DNA of 64,000 nucleotides from Eggerthella timonensis. GTDB taxonomy: Bacteria > Actinomycetota > Coriobacteriia > Coriobacteriales > Eggerthellaceae. The stretch is from assembly GCF_900184265.1 (NCBI RefSeq), contig NZ_FXXA01000002.1, positions 2,094,539 to 2,158,538 on the forward strand. Direction: 5' to 3'. The first letter of the stretch is position 1; every line of letters begins with the position of its first letter. This document shows, piece after piece, positions 41,135-50,810 of this stretch. The translations under genes were made by a program, and so were the position numbers. Under the pieces are notes generated by a model. The model did not search any database. It worked only from the letters and a program-made list of their open reading frames with translations, and was not told the DNA's origin.

Positions 41135-42400
41135 ATGGCCGAAGATTGTTCTACGTACCTGTTCACGTCCGAGTCCGTCACCGAGGGTCATCCCGACAAG
41201 GTGTGCGACCAGATCTCGGACGCCATCCTCGATGCGATCCTCGCGAAGGAGATCGAGCTGGCCGCGTCCGGCTACGTGGCCCCCGACGGCAACCCCGCCG
41301 ATCCCGCGCAGGTGCGCGTGGCCTGCGAGACGATGGCCACCACCGGCATGGTCATCGTCACCGGCGAGATCCGCACGCAGGCCTACGTCGACGTGCCCGC
41401 CATCGTGCGCGAGGTGCTGCGCGACATCGGCTACGACCGCGCGAAGTACGGCTTCGACTGCGACACCTGCGGCGTGCTCAACGCCATCCACGACCAGAGC
41501 CCGGACATCGCGCAGGGCGTCGACGAGAGCTGGGAGGCGCAGCGCGGCCTGGCCGGCGACGACCCTTACGAGTGCGTGGGCGCGGGCGACCAGGGCATGA
41601 TGTTCGGCTACGCCTGCGACGAGACGCCCACGCTCATGCCGATGCCGGTGTACCTGGCCCACCGCCTGGCCGAGCGCCTGACTGCGGTGCGCAAGGACGG
41701 CACCATGCCGGCGCTGCGCCCCGACGGCAAGACCCAGGTGTCCGTGCGCTACGCGGACGGCCTCCCGGTAGGCGTGGAGAAGGTGGTCGTGTCGACGCAG
41801 CACGCCGAGGAGATCGCCCACGACGAGCTGCGCGCCCAGGTCATCGCCAACGTCGTGGAGCCGGTGCTTGCCGCCGAGGGCGTGGAGCTTTTGGAAGGCG
41901 CCGAGATCCACGTGAACCCCACGGGGCGCTTCGTGGTGGGCGGCCCCATGGGCGACGCGGGCCTCACGGGCCGCAAGATCATCGTCGACACCTACGGAGG
42001 CATGGGCCGCCACGGCGGCGGCGCGTTCTCCGGCAAGGACTGCACGAAGGTGGACCGCTCGGCGGCGTACGCCGCGCGCTGGGTGGCCAAGAACGTGGTG
42101 GCCGCGGGCCTCGCCGCGCGCTGCGAGGTGCAGGTGGCCTACGCCATCGGCATGGCGAAGCCGGTCAGCGTGATGATCGACACCTTCGGCACCAACGCGG
42201 TTCCCGAGGCCGACATCATGGCCGCCATCGAGTCCGTCTTCGACCTGCGTCCCGGCGCCATCATCGACGCGCTCGATCTGCGCCGCCCCATCTACCGCAA
42301 GACGGCCGCCTACGGCCACTTCGGCCGCGAGCTGCCCGAGTTCACCTGGGAGCGCACCGATCGCGCCGACGAGCTGCGGAAGGCGTGCGGGCTGGCGTAA
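41135..42400 (+). CDS. metK: S-adenosylmethionine synthetase
   Basis: Makes SAM from methionine and ATP; 421 aa, slightly longer than typical. The ATP-binding N-terminal motif [34 protein letters not shown], and the glycine-rich P-loop-like [16 protein letters not shown] are all intact. The ATG at 41135 follows AAGGAGGA. The longer open frame upstream runs through the riboswitch and is not the start. Feedback by SAM through the leader is expected. A strong terminator follows, so the gene is transcribed alone. Confidence 0.97.
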   Translation: MAEDCSTYLFTSESVTEGHPDKVCDQISDAILDAILAKEIELAASGYVAPDGNPADPAQVRVACETMATTGMVIVTGEIRTQAYVDVPAIVREVLRDIGYDRAKYGFDCDTCGVLNAIHDQSPDIAQGVDESWEAQRGLAGDDPYECVGAGDQGMMFGYACDETPTLMPMPVYLAHRLAERLTAVRKDGTMPALRPDGKTQVSVRYADGLPVGVEKVVVSTQHAEEIAHDELRAQVIANVVEPVLAAEGVELLEGAEIHVNPTGRFVVGGPMGDAGLTGRKIIVDTYGGMGRHGGGAFSGKDCTKVDRSAAYAARWVAKNVVAAGLAARCEVQVAYAIGMAKPVSVMIDTFGTNAVPEADIMAAIESVFDLRPGAIIDALDLRRPIYRKTAAYGHFGRELPEFTWERTDRADELRKACGLA

Positions 42401-42421
42401 CGCAACCTGCATATGCGTGGC

Positions 42422-42460
42422 GAGCCGCCCGACGCGATTGCGCCGGGCGGCTCTTGTTTT
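42422..42460 (+). terminator. metK terminator
   Basis: GAGCCGCCCG pairs with CGGGCGGCTC around an inner CGC/GCG stem with one mismatch. TTGTTTT follows directly. It lies 21 bases after the metK stop codon. Confidence 0.92.
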
Positions 42461-42889
42461 CGCGCCGGGGTCTTTCATTGAGGCGGGCGTTTCAACTCCC
42501 TTTTTTGACCGTTGTCTCCGAAAAAAGCTTGTGGGACTCTTGTCGTGGGCAGAGCCGCTCGGAATGGCAACGTTTTCACCGATTTCGGCATTTAAAGTCG
42601 CGCCCGATGGGCTCCGGCGGGGCGGCGAGCGAGCGCCTTCTTCGCGACCTGGTTTTATCTAGGATAGATCGCGTCGACGACTTCTATGTTCCCGCACTAG
42701 GCTCCGAAATCAGCGAGTACTTGCCATCGAGGACCCTTCGGGTTGCGTGAAGGCTGCAGAGGGCGTGTCGGTCGCGCGTCGAAATCGCTCATTGAAGGAG
42801 GAGCGGGAGCGCGCATATCTCGCTCTTTGCATTTACTGTTCGCTTGTGATCTACTATGGGAAATAGGGGGAGATCAGAAGGGGAAATAG
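42461..42889. other. 429-base intergenic region before the second membrane LuxR gene
   Basis: No supported gene. An open stretch of 47 codons (42607-42750) has no ribosome site and no recognisable product. A possible promoter for the LuxR gene is TTGCAT (42827-42832) with TACTAT (42852-42857). The base composition is closer to the accessory genes than to metK. Confidence 0.45.
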
Positions 42890-44269
42890 ATGAGTTTTAT
42901 GGTTCGGTTAAACGCCGAAATCGACAAGTTGTCCGTACGCGCATTCGTCTGCGTTTCCTTTTTGGGCTGTGGATTATGTCGAGCGTGTATCGGCTGGATG
43001 CTCATGCTCGTGCGCGAGGCCCGTTTCTTGCCGGATGGGGTTTTGCTCAGCGGGCATCACGCGGTTGATCTGGGTGAGCTGATCGGATTCGTCTTGGCGA
43101 TAATCCTTGTTCGCAAACGGAGTCCTTTGTATGCGAATCCCTTTTCGTTTATTGGGTCGTTTGCATGCACAGTCTTCGGTGCCATGCTCATGTATGTAGC
43201 CTTGGTCTTGCAGTCTGCTCCAATATTCTACGTCGGTGGTTTTATGGGCGGTTTCGGGTATGCGACGCTTTTCCTGCTCTGGCTGGAGTTCTACGGATGC
43301 CTGTCGCCGCGAAATATGGTGTTAGCGTACTCCTGTGCGTATTTGGCCAACTTGTTCGCATGGCTCGCATTGTCCGGATCGAATGATTTGATCGGGCTTC
43401 TCCTCGTGGCCGTGCTTGCCGTCTGCTCCGCTTCGCTCGTGGTCGTTAGCTACCGAAAGATTCCCGAAGGGGATCGCTACCCAGGAAAGCCTTCGTTTCG
43501 CGGGCTCTCGTGGCAGTTGATCCTTTGGATTTCGATCTTCGCTTTCGCATACGGCGTCGGCGACAGCATCACGGGGACGGGTTTCGCTACTATGGCCTCG
43601 AAGATCGGCATGGCTGTGCCTGGGCTCGTCGTTATTATCAGCATCCTGTTCATGGAGAAGTTTGATTTAGGAAGCGTGTACCAAATCGCTCTCGCCTTTA
43701 TGCTGGCGGGTATCGGCCTCTCCTTCTTTTTCGCATCGCTGCCCGTGCTCTCCCAGCTGCTCATGAGCGCAGCGAATGAAAGCTATTGTATGCTCGCGTT
43801 CGTCGTCGCTTGTACGTATGCGTATCGCACTAAAACATCCTCAACGATATACTGCGGAATCTTGGCCGCATCGTCGCTGCTATTCACGCAAATCGGTTTG
43901 TTCGCGGGTCGCTTGATCGTCACACCTGAAACGAGCGCTGCGGTGAGCTTCGCTGTCGTTATGATGATCGTCGTCGCGTCATCGTTCCTGTTCAAAGAGC
44001 GTCATTTGGCAGAAAAAGTGCAGTTGGAGCGTGCGGATAAATCGTTTGAGGAGGAAGGTCTGCTGCGGATATGCGAAGAGAAGAGCTTCACCGTACGGGA
44101 AAAGACGATTTTTCTCATGCTTGTAAGAGGCAAGAGGACGATCGATATCAGCGACGATCTGTTCATATCGCAAAGCACGGTGAGGTCGCACGTGGGGAAG
44201 ATCTACGAGAAGCTCCAGGTGCACTCGCGACAAGAATTCGATACGCTTGTCGGCCGGCAATGCCGGTAA
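42890..44269 (+). CDS. LuxR-type regulator with polytopic membrane sensor domain (2)
   Basis: Protein of 459 aa. About twelve hydrophobic helices fill residues 20-375, followed by a linker and a C-terminal LuxR helix-turn-helix (FTVREKTIFLMLVRGKRTIDISDDLFISQSTVRSH). Same architecture as the protein at 35398 but with low visible identity in the membrane part, so each probably senses a different compound. The start ATG has AGAAGGGG upstream. It converges on the flavoprotein/cytochrome operon at 44313-46516. A sampled stretch is about 55% G+C against about 67% in mfd, in keeping with an accessory origin. Confidence 0.88.
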   Translation: MSFMVRLNAEIDKLSVRAFVCVSFLGCGLCRACIGWMLMLVREARFLPDGVLLSGHHAVDLGELIGFVLAIILVRKRSPLYANPFSFIGSFACTVFGAMLMYVALVLQSAPIFYVGGFMGGFGYATLFLLWLEFYGCLSPRNMVLAYSCAYLANLFAWLALSGSNDLIGLLLVAVLAVCSASLVVVSYRKIPEGDRYPGKPSFRGLSWQLILWISIFAFAYGVGDSITGTGFATMASKIGMAVPGLVVIISILFMEKFDLGSVYQIALAFMLAGIGLSFFFASLPVLSQLLMSAANESYCMLAFVVACTYAYRTKTSSTIYCGILAASSLLFTQIGLFAGRLIVTPETSAAVSFAVVMMIVVASSFLFKERHLAEKVQLERADKSFEEEGLLRICEEKSFTVREKTIFLMLVRGKRTIDISDDLFISQSTVRSHVGKIYEKLQVHSRQEFDTLVGRQCR

Positions 44270-44273
44270 GAGG

Positions 44274-44300
44274 GCCCCACGCGTTAAGCTTGCGTGGGGC
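44274..44300. terminator. hairpin between the LuxR gene and the convergent flavoprotein gene
   Basis: GCCCCACGC, a nine-base loop, then GCGTGGGGC, a 9-bp perfect stem located between two convergent stop codons. The following TTGTG gives only a weak T tract. Confidence 0.65.
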
Positions 44301-44312
44301 TTGTGAAGGTCG

Positions 44313-45866
44313 CTATCGATCGGTTGTTTCTGAGCTGGAAAGCGCCGCCTGGGCAGCGTGATGACCGGCGATCCATGCAAAACTGCAGATGCTGGCAAGC
44401 ACGCCGACAGAATCGTGGTAGGTTACCCCGCCTGCAACTCCTTGGTTTGCGTAAAGACCGGGAATAACGCACCCGTTGACGTCTATTACCTGGGAGTTCT
44501 CGTTGACTCTCAGCCCGCCGTAACATAGGCTGACGCCGGGGACGACGGGGATGGCGAAATACGGCGGCGAGTCGAGGGCGACTGCCTTGTCTCCGTTGCT
44601 TTTCGGGACGTCGAGGTCTCCGCATGTGCCCGCGTCGCACGCCTCGTTGTATGCGCTGATCGTTCGTAGAAGTGCTGCTTTCCTAACTCCATGTAGGGAG
44701 GAAAGCTTTTCGGCCAGTTCTTCAATCGTATCCGCTTGGACGATCGAGACGCCGCTGTCGGCGAGTACGTCTATCTTTTCTTTGCCGAGACGTTTCGACG
44801 ATCCGACGCATTTCTCTCGAATGGCGGAGTCAAGGATTACGTACGCTCGCGCGAACTTCTGATGAACCGTTTCGTTCGAGACTACATTGTCTCGTTGCGT
44901 TTCGTCGTCGTAACGCATGCCGTTCTCGTTGACGAGGCAGCAGGACCCGCTCCATCCCTGTATGTTGGACATGAGTCCTTGTTGAAGCGCGATCCACTCG
45001 ACGTCCTGAATCCCCTTATCCCATTCCTCCACGCTGCTTACGGTAGTGAAGGGGTAGGCCAGATGGTAGCCGTAGAACGTGCTCAGCCCCTTGCTCAGCG
45101 AAGCGCCTACCGCAAGACCCATGCTCAGTCCCGCCCCGTCGTTGTGCGGATTGCCACGATTCGCCATTTGATCGGCGTACGTGCCCATGTACTGCCGCAT
45201 CATGGCCTTATTGCCCATGAAGCCGCCGCAAGCAAGGATCACCTTGCTGGCTTTGATGCTGATGCTCGCGCCTTGCGCATCCCGTGCAGCGATGCCGACG
45301 ACCGTGCCCGATTCATCTGCGATCAGGTGATTCCCGCGGGTCTGGTACAGGATCTCCCCTCCGAGCGAGACGAGGTATTCGGCAAGCCAGTCCGCAAAAG
45401 ACGCATTGCCGTCGGGTGAGCCGGCGTCTGGATCGAACTTGAAGTTGCCGTCGATCTCCTCGCAAGGCGCGTCGATGTCGACGAGCCATTTGGTTAAGCG
45501 GTTCCATCCTTCCGCATACGTTTCGAGCATGGACGGGTCTGCCATAGGAGCATCTTCGAGAAGGTTCTCCAATGTGATGTCCTTGCCGCCGAACCCGAGC
45601 GTTCCGCTGCACAACAGGCCGGTTCCCCCGGTTCTGACGGATGCTTCGAGCACGATCACCCTCGCATCGTCTTCAAGCGCGGTCGCTGCCGCAACCATGC
45701 CTCCGAATCCGGCGCCGACCACGACGACATCGGTTTCTTTGTCCCATGTCCCCGTTTTCGACGATTCTTGGGTTGCTCCGGAGCATCCAGCGAGGCTCGA
45801 AGCCGCCAAGGCGCCCGTTCCTAAAACGGCGGCGGTCAGAAAACCCCTACGACTGCATTGTCTCAT
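44313..45866 (-). CDS. Tat-exported FAD-dependent reductase (fumarate/urocanate reductase-like)
   Basis: Flavoprotein of 517 aa. The start ATG 45866 has AGGAGGG five bases upstream. Residues 1-28 (CSRRGFLTAAVLGTGALAAS, then LAGC) form a twin-arginine signal ending in a lipobox. The FAD domain starts VVVVGAGFGGMVAAATALE and the capping domain follows. Where fumarate reductases have HTMGG and a GGxHGxNRLGG motif, this protein has SLCYGG and GGVTYHDSVG, so the usual substrate-binding His and Arg are absent. It should reduce another acceptor using electrons from the co-encoded multihaem cytochrome, in the manner of the Cgr1/Cgr2 pair of Eggerthella lenta. Confidence 0.9.
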   Translation of the reverse strand: MRQCSRRGFLTAAVLGTGALAASSLAGCSGATQESSKTGTWDKETDVVVVGAGFGGMVAAATALEDDARVIVLEASVRTGGTGLLCSGTLGFGGKDITLENLLEDAPMADPSMLETYAEGWNRLTKWLVDIDAPCEEIDGNFKFDPDAGSPDGNASFADWLAEYLVSLGGEILYQTRGNHLIADESGTVVGIAARDAQGASISIKASKVILACGGFMGNKAMMRQYMGTYADQMANRGNPHNDGAGLSMGLAVGASLSKGLSTFYGYHLAYPFTTVSSVEEWDKGIQDVEWIALQQGLMSNIQGWSGSCCLVNENGMRYDDETQRDNVVSNETVHQKFARAYVILDSAIREKCVGSSKRLGKEKIDVLADSGVSIVQADTIEELAEKLSSLHGVRKAALLRTISAYNEACDAGTCGDLDVPKSNGDKAVALDSPPYFAIPVVPGVSLCYGGLRVNENSQVIDVNGCVIPGLYANQGVAGGVTYHDSVGVLASICSFAWIAGHHAAQAALSSSETTDR

Positions 45867-45898
45867 AGTATCCCTCCTGTAGTGGTTTTTTAGCGTGC

Positions 45899-46516
45899 CT
45901 ACGAATGACATGTTCCGCATTCGAACATGTCTTCGTGATGACAGTTCGTGCAAGTTTCATGCGTCTCATCCGTTGCATTCGTCTCCTTGTGCATGAAGTG
46001 GCAACTTGTGCATGTGATGTTCCCTTCATGTCCGTCCGTGAGGCGTGGGACCTCGTGGGGGTTGACGGCGGTACCTTTGCTGTCGATGACGAGCTTGTCG
46101 AGTGTTGTGGCGGCGAGGTCTTCGTACGTTCCGTGACATATTGCACATGTCTCCTCGCCGACCTGGGTTTTCTTTAGCTTCTTCGGTGCGGCCTCATTTG
46201 CTGCAACCTCTTTATGCACGAGACTCAGGTTAGACTCGTCCGTATGGCAATCGATACAACCAAGGCCTTCTTTTTGATGCGTGGAAACTAAGCAGGAAAC
46301 ATCGGAGAGCGAACTCGATTCGTCGCTGTGACATTGGTCACAGTTGGAATCGAGCGACCATAAAGAAGCTTCGACTGCTTGCGGCTGATTTCCACTACTC
46401 TCGTTTTCCAGCTGTGCTTGAGGTGCGCAACCGCTTGAGCACGCTATAACGGAGCAGACGAACGCGCATGCTGAGAGCGTGAGGACGAATCGCCTTGCTG
46501 GTTTTGCTGCTGTCAA
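45899..46516 (-). CDS. six-haem c-type cytochrome lipoprotein
   Basis: Exported cytochrome of 205 aa with six CXXCH haem-binding motifs (CDQCH, CIDCH, CAICH, CTSCH, CTNCH, CGTCH). The N-terminus has a basic start, a hydrophobic signal and cysteines fitting a lipobox (VIAC or SSGC), so it is probably lipid-anchored outside the membrane. I prefer TTG 46516 as the start, eight bases after AAGGAGG; a GTG three codons upstream abuts the ribosome site too closely. It lies 32 bases upstream of the flavoprotein gene and is its likely electron donor. The quinol dehydrogenase that reduces it is not encoded next to it. Confidence 0.9.
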   Translation of the reverse strand: MTAAKPARRFVLTLSACAFVCSVIACSSGCAPQAQLENESSGNQPQAVEASLWSLDSNCDQCHSDESSSLSDVSCLVSTHQKEGLGCIDCHTDESNLSLVHKEVAANEAAPKKLKKTQVGEETCAICHGTYEDLAATTLDKLVIDSKGTAVNPHEVPRLTDGHEGNITCTSCHFMHKETNATDETHETCTNCHHEDMFECGTCHS

Positions 46517-46781
46517 TGTTTTCACCTCCTTTCCTTAATTCGGTTCGACGGTACCGATGCCGGGGCGCGTCCAGCAATAGCTATTGCGTCCAGGTTTCGC
46601 CATATGGCGTCCAATTATGCGTCTACAGCCGTTCGATCTGGTGTTTTCAAACTTCAGCTGAATGGGGGAAAGTAGCGGAGTCGGACGGTGGGCAAAAGAT
46701 GATGCAAGGGCCCGGTTGAGGGCGCTCAGGGTTTTCGTGCGGTCGATAGCTAGGCGTTCCTGAGATGGCGCGGGGTTGGGA

Positions 46782-46787
46782 TATACT
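46782..46787 (+). promoter_or_regulatory. -10 element TATACTGG directly upstream of priA
   Basis: TATACTGGG ends four bases before the priA start codon at 46795. If used, the message would begin at or next to the ATG and be leaderless. GGGAAG between them is a weak alternative ribosome site. Confidence 0.45.
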
Positions 46788-46794
46788 GGGAAGC

Positions 46795-49140
46795 ATGAAA
46801 CTCGCATCGGTCATTCTCGACATACCCACGCAGGCGCTCGATACGCCCTACACCTACGCCGTTTCCGATGAAGCGGGCGGCGGCGACCAGCCGGTCGAAG
46901 TCGGCTGCGCCGTGCTCGTGCCGTTCGGCTCGCGCCAAGCGGTCGGCTTCGTCATCGGCATCGAGGAGCGCGACGACGGCGACTGGCCCGTAGGGCTCGA
47001 TCCTGCCAAGCTCAAGGGCATCGTGCGCGCGGTGAGTCGCCCGTATTTCGACGAGGAGGGCGCGGCGTGCGCGCAGTGGCTCTCGGAGCGCTACATCGCG
47101 CCTCTGTCGTCGTGCGTGCGCCTGTTCACGCCGCCGGGCGGCGTGCCGCGCATGGTGCGCGCCGCGAAGGGCTACTGGCGCCTCGAAGAGCCGTCGGTGG
47201 GGGAGGTGGACGACCGCTGGGTGGTGCCGGGCCCGGCGTTCGCGGACTTCGAGCCGCGCAAGAACGCCGTGAAGCAGGCGTCCATCGTGGCGGCCCTGCG
47301 CGGCGGCGAGCTGCGCGTGGCGGAGCTGACGGCCGAGTTCGGCGCGGTGTCGTCGCCTCTCAAAACGTTGGAGAAGCAGGGGGTGGTGCGCATCGAACAC
47401 CGCCGTCGCATGCGGGGGATGGTCGAGGACGTCGCTGGGTCTGCGGCCGCGCCCGAGGCCGCGGCGCCGTCGTTCACCCCCTCCGCCAAGCCGCTGCTGA
47501 CGCCGGGGCAGGCCGGCGCGCTCGCCGCCATCGACGCGGCCCGCATGCGCGGGGCGGGCGAGGTGGTGCTCGTCGACGGCGTCACCGGCTCGGGCAAGAC
47601 CGAGGTGTACCTGCAGGCCATCGAGGCCACGCTCGCGGCCGGGCGCACGGCGTGCGTGCTCGTGCCCGAGATCTCGCTGACGCCGCAGACCGTCGCGCGC
47701 TTCCGCGGCCGCTTCGGCGACATGGTCGCCGTCATGCACTCGCGCATGAGCCAAGGCGAGCGCTATGACCAATGGGACTTCATCCGCTCGGGCGCGGCGC
47801 GCGTGGTGGTGGGCGCCCGCAGCGCGCTGTTCACGCCGCTCGCGAACCTCGGCCTCGTCGTCATCGACGAGGAGCACGAGGGCTCCTACAAGCAGGACAG
47901 CGCCCCGCGCTACCACGCACGCGACGTCGCCGTGTGGATGGCGCGCCGCGCCGGGGCCGCCGTGGTGCTGGGAAGCGCCACCCCCTCCATCGAGGCGCTC
48001 CATGCCTGCGCGAAGGATCCAGCGTGGCACCATGTGGAGCTGCCCGAGCGCGCGAACGGCAAGCCGCTGCCGGAGGTGCAGGTGGTGGACATGGCGAAGG
48101 AGTTCAGCGGCGGCTCGCGCTCGATGTTCGCGCTGCCGCTCGCGCGCGCCCTCGAGGAGGAGCTCGCGGCCGGACGCAAGGCGGTGCTGCTGCTCAACCA
48201 GCGCGGGTTCGCGAAGTTCCTTTTGTGCCGCGAATGCGGCTTCGTGCCCGAGTGCCCGTCGTGCTCCACCTCGCTCACCTACCACGAGCGCGGCAACTTC
48301 CTCATCTGCCACCACTGCGGCTACCGGATACCCTCGCCGCCGACGTGCCCCGAATGCGGCAGCCCCTACCTCAAGAAGTTCGGGGCCGGCACGCAGCGCG
48401 TCGAGGCCGAGCTGCGCGTGCTGCTCGACGAGATGCCCGGCGTGGGCGCAGACGTGCCCATCGTGCGCATGGACGCCGACACCACGAGCGGCAAGGGCGC
48501 GCACCAGCGCCTGCTCGAGGAGTTCGCCGCCGCCGACGCGGCCGTGCTGCTGGGAACCCAGATGATCGCGAAGGGGCTCGACTTCGAGGACGTCACGCTC
48601 GTAGGCGTCATCAACGCCGACACCATGCTGAAGCTGCCCGACTACCGCGCGGCCGAGCGCACGTTCGACCTCGTGGAGCAGGTGGCCGGCCGCGCGGGCC
48701 GCGCCGAGCTGCCGGGGCGCGTGCTCGTGCAAACCTACGAGGCGGCCTCTCCTGCCATCCGCGCGGCGGCCTCCTACGACCGCGCCCTGTTCTTGCGCGA
48801 CGAGCTGCCGAAGCGCCGCCTGCTGGGCTACCCGCCCTACGTGCGCATGGCGAACGTGCTGGTGTGGAGCAAGGACGAGCCGGCGGTGCGCCGCGTGGCG
48901 GCCGAGCTGCAGGCGGGGCTCGAGGAGGTCGTGCGCGATTACGGCGGCGAGGGCTGGAGCGTGCTGCCCGCCACGCCGTGCGTGCTGGCGAAGCTGCGCG
49001 GCACGTACCGCTGGCACATCGTGGTGAAGTGCCCGGTGGAGGCCGACCTGTCCACGGCGCTGCTGCCGTTTTTCCGCCGCCGCAAGCCGGACAAGGATGC
49101 GAACGTCGCCATCGACGTGGATCCGGACGACCTGCTCTAG
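46795..49140 (+). CDS. priA: primosomal protein N' (replication restart helicase PriA)
   Basis: Superfamily 2 helicase of 781 aa that reloads the replisome at stalled forks. The Walker A GVTGSGKTEVY near residue 262, DEEH (in VIDEEHEGSYKQ) and the four paired cysteines of the zinc module (CRECGFVPECPSC, CHHCG, CPECG) are intact. The start is the ATG at 46795 (MKLASVILDIPTQALDTPYTYAV); an in-frame ATG 30 bases upstream lies before the -10 element. It ends 37 bases from the convergent carboxypeptidase gene. Confidence 0.96.
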   Translation: MKLASVILDIPTQALDTPYTYAVSDEAGGGDQPVEVGCAVLVPFGSRQAVGFVIGIEERDDGDWPVGLDPAKLKGIVRAVSRPYFDEEGAACAQWLSERYIAPLSSCVRLFTPPGGVPRMVRAAKGYWRLEEPSVGEVDDRWVVPGPAFADFEPRKNAVKQASIVAALRGGELRVAELTAEFGAVSSPLKTLEKQGVVRIEHRRRMRGMVEDVAGSAAAPEAAAPSFTPSAKPLLTPGQAGALAAIDAARMRGAGEVVLVDGVTGSGKTEVYLQAIEATLAAGRTACVLVPEISLTPQTVARFRGRFGDMVAVMHSRMSQGERYDQWDFIRSGAARVVVGARSALFTPLANLGLVVIDEEHEGSYKQDSAPRYHARDVAVWMARRAGAAVVLGSATPSIEALHACAKDPAWHHVELPERANGKPLPEVQVVDMAKEFSGGSRSMFALPLARALEEELAAGRKAVLLLNQRGFAKFLLCRECGFVPECPSCSTSLTYHERGNFLICHHCGYRIPSPPTCPECGSPYLKKFGAGTQRVEAELRVLLDEMPGVGADVPIVRMDADTTSGKGAHQRLLEEFAAADAAVLLGTQMIAKGLDFEDVTLVGVINADTMLKLPDYRAAERTFDLVEQVAGRAGRAELPGRVLVQTYEAASPAIRAAASYDRALFLRDELPKRRLLGYPPYVRMANVLVWSKDEPAVRRVAAELQAGLEEVVRDYGGEGWSVLPATPCVLAKLRGTYRWHIVVKCPVEADLSTALLPFFRRRKPDKDANVAIDVDPDDLL

Positions 49141-49177
49141 CGCATCCCCCGCGCAGGCGGCCTCCCCGTCGAGCGGC

Positions 49178-50623
49178 TCACGAAACCTTCAGGGGGCCGG
49201 TCGCCAAAAGCCTGTTCTCGGCGACGGTCGGCGCGCCGAACAGGCTGCCGAAGAAGCGCTGCGCTCCCACGCCCCAGCGCTCCCACCAGGTAGGCGCGGC
49301 CACGTCCCCGACCGCCACGAGGTCGCCCTCCCACAGCACCTCGTCCCCCTGCCGAAACGTCAGGCGGCCCACCACGTCGCCGCTCTCGACGTCGCCGCTG
49401 AGCGCGGCGAACGTCGCTTCCTGCTCGATGCGCCCGCCGCCGACGCGCGCCGCGACCGTGGCGTCCGCGTCGAGCACCGTGGCCTCGACGGTGCGGTCAG
49501 TCCAGTCCCCGTGCGCCACCTCGGCTACCACGGGGCGAGCCTCCGTCGCGCCGCCGATGTCGGCGTCTATGGTGCGCGGGGCGTTGACCAGCTGGTACGT
49601 GGCCATCTCGGCACCGGTCGGCTCCGACTCGGCCGGCGCCTCGGCGGCGGCCTCCGCTTCCTCGACCAGCGCGCCGCGCTCGGCGAACACCCAGTCGTAC
49701 AGCGCCTCGGCGTCCGCGAACCGCTGCTGCTTCGAGGACGACCCCAGCACCACGGCGTAGTACTCGTGCCCGTCGCCGCGGTTCACGGCCGTCGCCGCGC
49801 AGGGGCCCGCGGCCAGCGTGTAGCCGGTCTTGGCCGCGCACGTTCCCTCGTAGCTGCCCAGCATGGCGTCCGTGTTCGTCAGCGTGAGCGTCGCGGGCGC
49901 GCCGCCGCGCTGCACCGTGATGTCCACCTGCGAGAACCCGATGTTCGCGCGGACGAGATCGATCCCCATGGCCGCGCGCAGCATGACCGCGACATCGGCC
50001 GCGCAGCTGTACTGGCCTTGGGCGTACGCATCGAAGTCCAGGCCGTGCGGGTTCGTGAAGCGCGAGTTCGCCAATCCCAGCTCGGCCGCCTTCGCGTTCA
50101 TAGCCTCGACGAAGGCCGCCTCGCCGGCGGGCGCATCCCCTTCGAGCCCGTCTTGCGACAGCATCCGAGCCCCGGCCGCCTGGGCGATGGCGGCCGCCGC
50201 GTCGTTGCCCGATGCCGTAAGCAGCGCCTTGAGGGCGTCGTCGAACGTCATCGCGTCGCCTTGCACGAGCCCCGCGCTCGACTCGCCGACGCTCGCGGCC
50301 TCGGGCGTTACCTCGATCGTCGAGGAGGCGTCGAGCCATTCTGCCGCCACGAGCGCGGTCATGATCTTCGTGAGCGAGGCGATCTGCGCCGTTTCGCCGG
50401 CGTTGCGACCGAACCAGAGCGTGCCCTCCTCGTCCACGAGAGCCGCATGCGAGGCGTCGAGGTCGGGGAGCCGCTCGCCTGGCAGCACGCGCTCGGACGC
50501 GCTGCGGCCCAGCACGAGGTCGCCCTCGTCCACGATGCCGTGCGCGGCAAGCGGCAGGCAGGCGAGGCCGACGGCCGAAGCCAGGCAGGCGGCGAAGAAG
50601 AGGCGATGGCGGAGGGCGTTCAT
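49178..50623 (-). CDS. D-alanyl-D-alanine carboxypeptidase (S11 family)
   Basis: Penicillin-binding protein-type carboxypeptidase of 481 aa that trims the terminal D-Ala of peptidoglycan stems. It has an N-terminal signal segment (about 8-28). The catalytic SxxK is Ser83-Lys86 (ASLTKI), SGN is at 138-140, and KTG near residue 256. An acidic, alanine-rich linker follows the catalytic domain, and then a C-terminal extension of about 130 residues with a final aromatic segment (TWWERWGVGAQRFFGSLFG) that may be the amphipathic membrane anchor. A -10 element lies 50 bases upstream. Confidence 0.93.
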   Translation of the reverse strand: MNALRHRLFFAACLASAVGLACLPLAAHGIVDEGDLVLGRSASERVLPGERLPDLDASHAALVDEEGTLWFGRNAGETAQIASLTKIMTALVAAEWLDASSTIEVTPEAASVGESSAGLVQGDAMTFDDALKALLTASGNDAAAAIAQAAGARMLSQDGLEGDAPAGEAAFVEAMNAKAAELGLANSRFTNPHGLDFDAYAQGQYSCAADVAVMLRAAMGIDLVRANIGFSQVDITVQRGGAPATLTLTNTDAMLGSYEGTCAAKTGYTLAAGPCAATAVNRGDGHEYYAVVLGSSSKQQRFADAEALYDWVFAERGALVEEAEAAAEAPAESEPTGAEMATYQLVNAPRTIDADIGGATEARPVVAEVAHGDWTDRTVEATVLDADATVAARVGGGRIEQEATFAALSGDVESGDVVGRLTFRQGDEVLWEGDLVAVGDVAAPTWWERWGVGAQRFFGSLFGAPTVAENRLLATGPLKVS

Positions 50624-50672
50624 ACGGTGCTCCTCGGAAGGGGGCGGGCTCGGCGGCGATTCTCCGGCCACC

Positions 50673-50678
50673 AGTATA
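50673..50678 (-). promoter_or_regulatory. -10 element TATACTGG of the carboxypeptidase gene
   Basis: TATACTGG on the minus strand, about 50 bases before the start codon at 50623. No clear -35 hexamer is present. Confidence 0.5.
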
Positions 50679-50810
50679 CGCGCTCGACATGGTCGCCTGC
50701 GGGGCGCTTGAAAACCCCGCGGCGTATGTCGGATTGGTGGTTTTGTTCCATACCGTGGTATCCTAGCGGATCGTGGGACGTGCTCGCAGGGGTCGAAGGA
50801 GGGATGGGCT

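Noticed and set aside
42607-42750. Possible 47-codon gene between metK and the second LuxR gene
   Set aside because: No ribosome binding site precedes the ATG and the product matches nothing I know.
46750-49017. Long minus-strand frame opposite priA
   Set aside because: Shadow of priA; no motif and no start signal.
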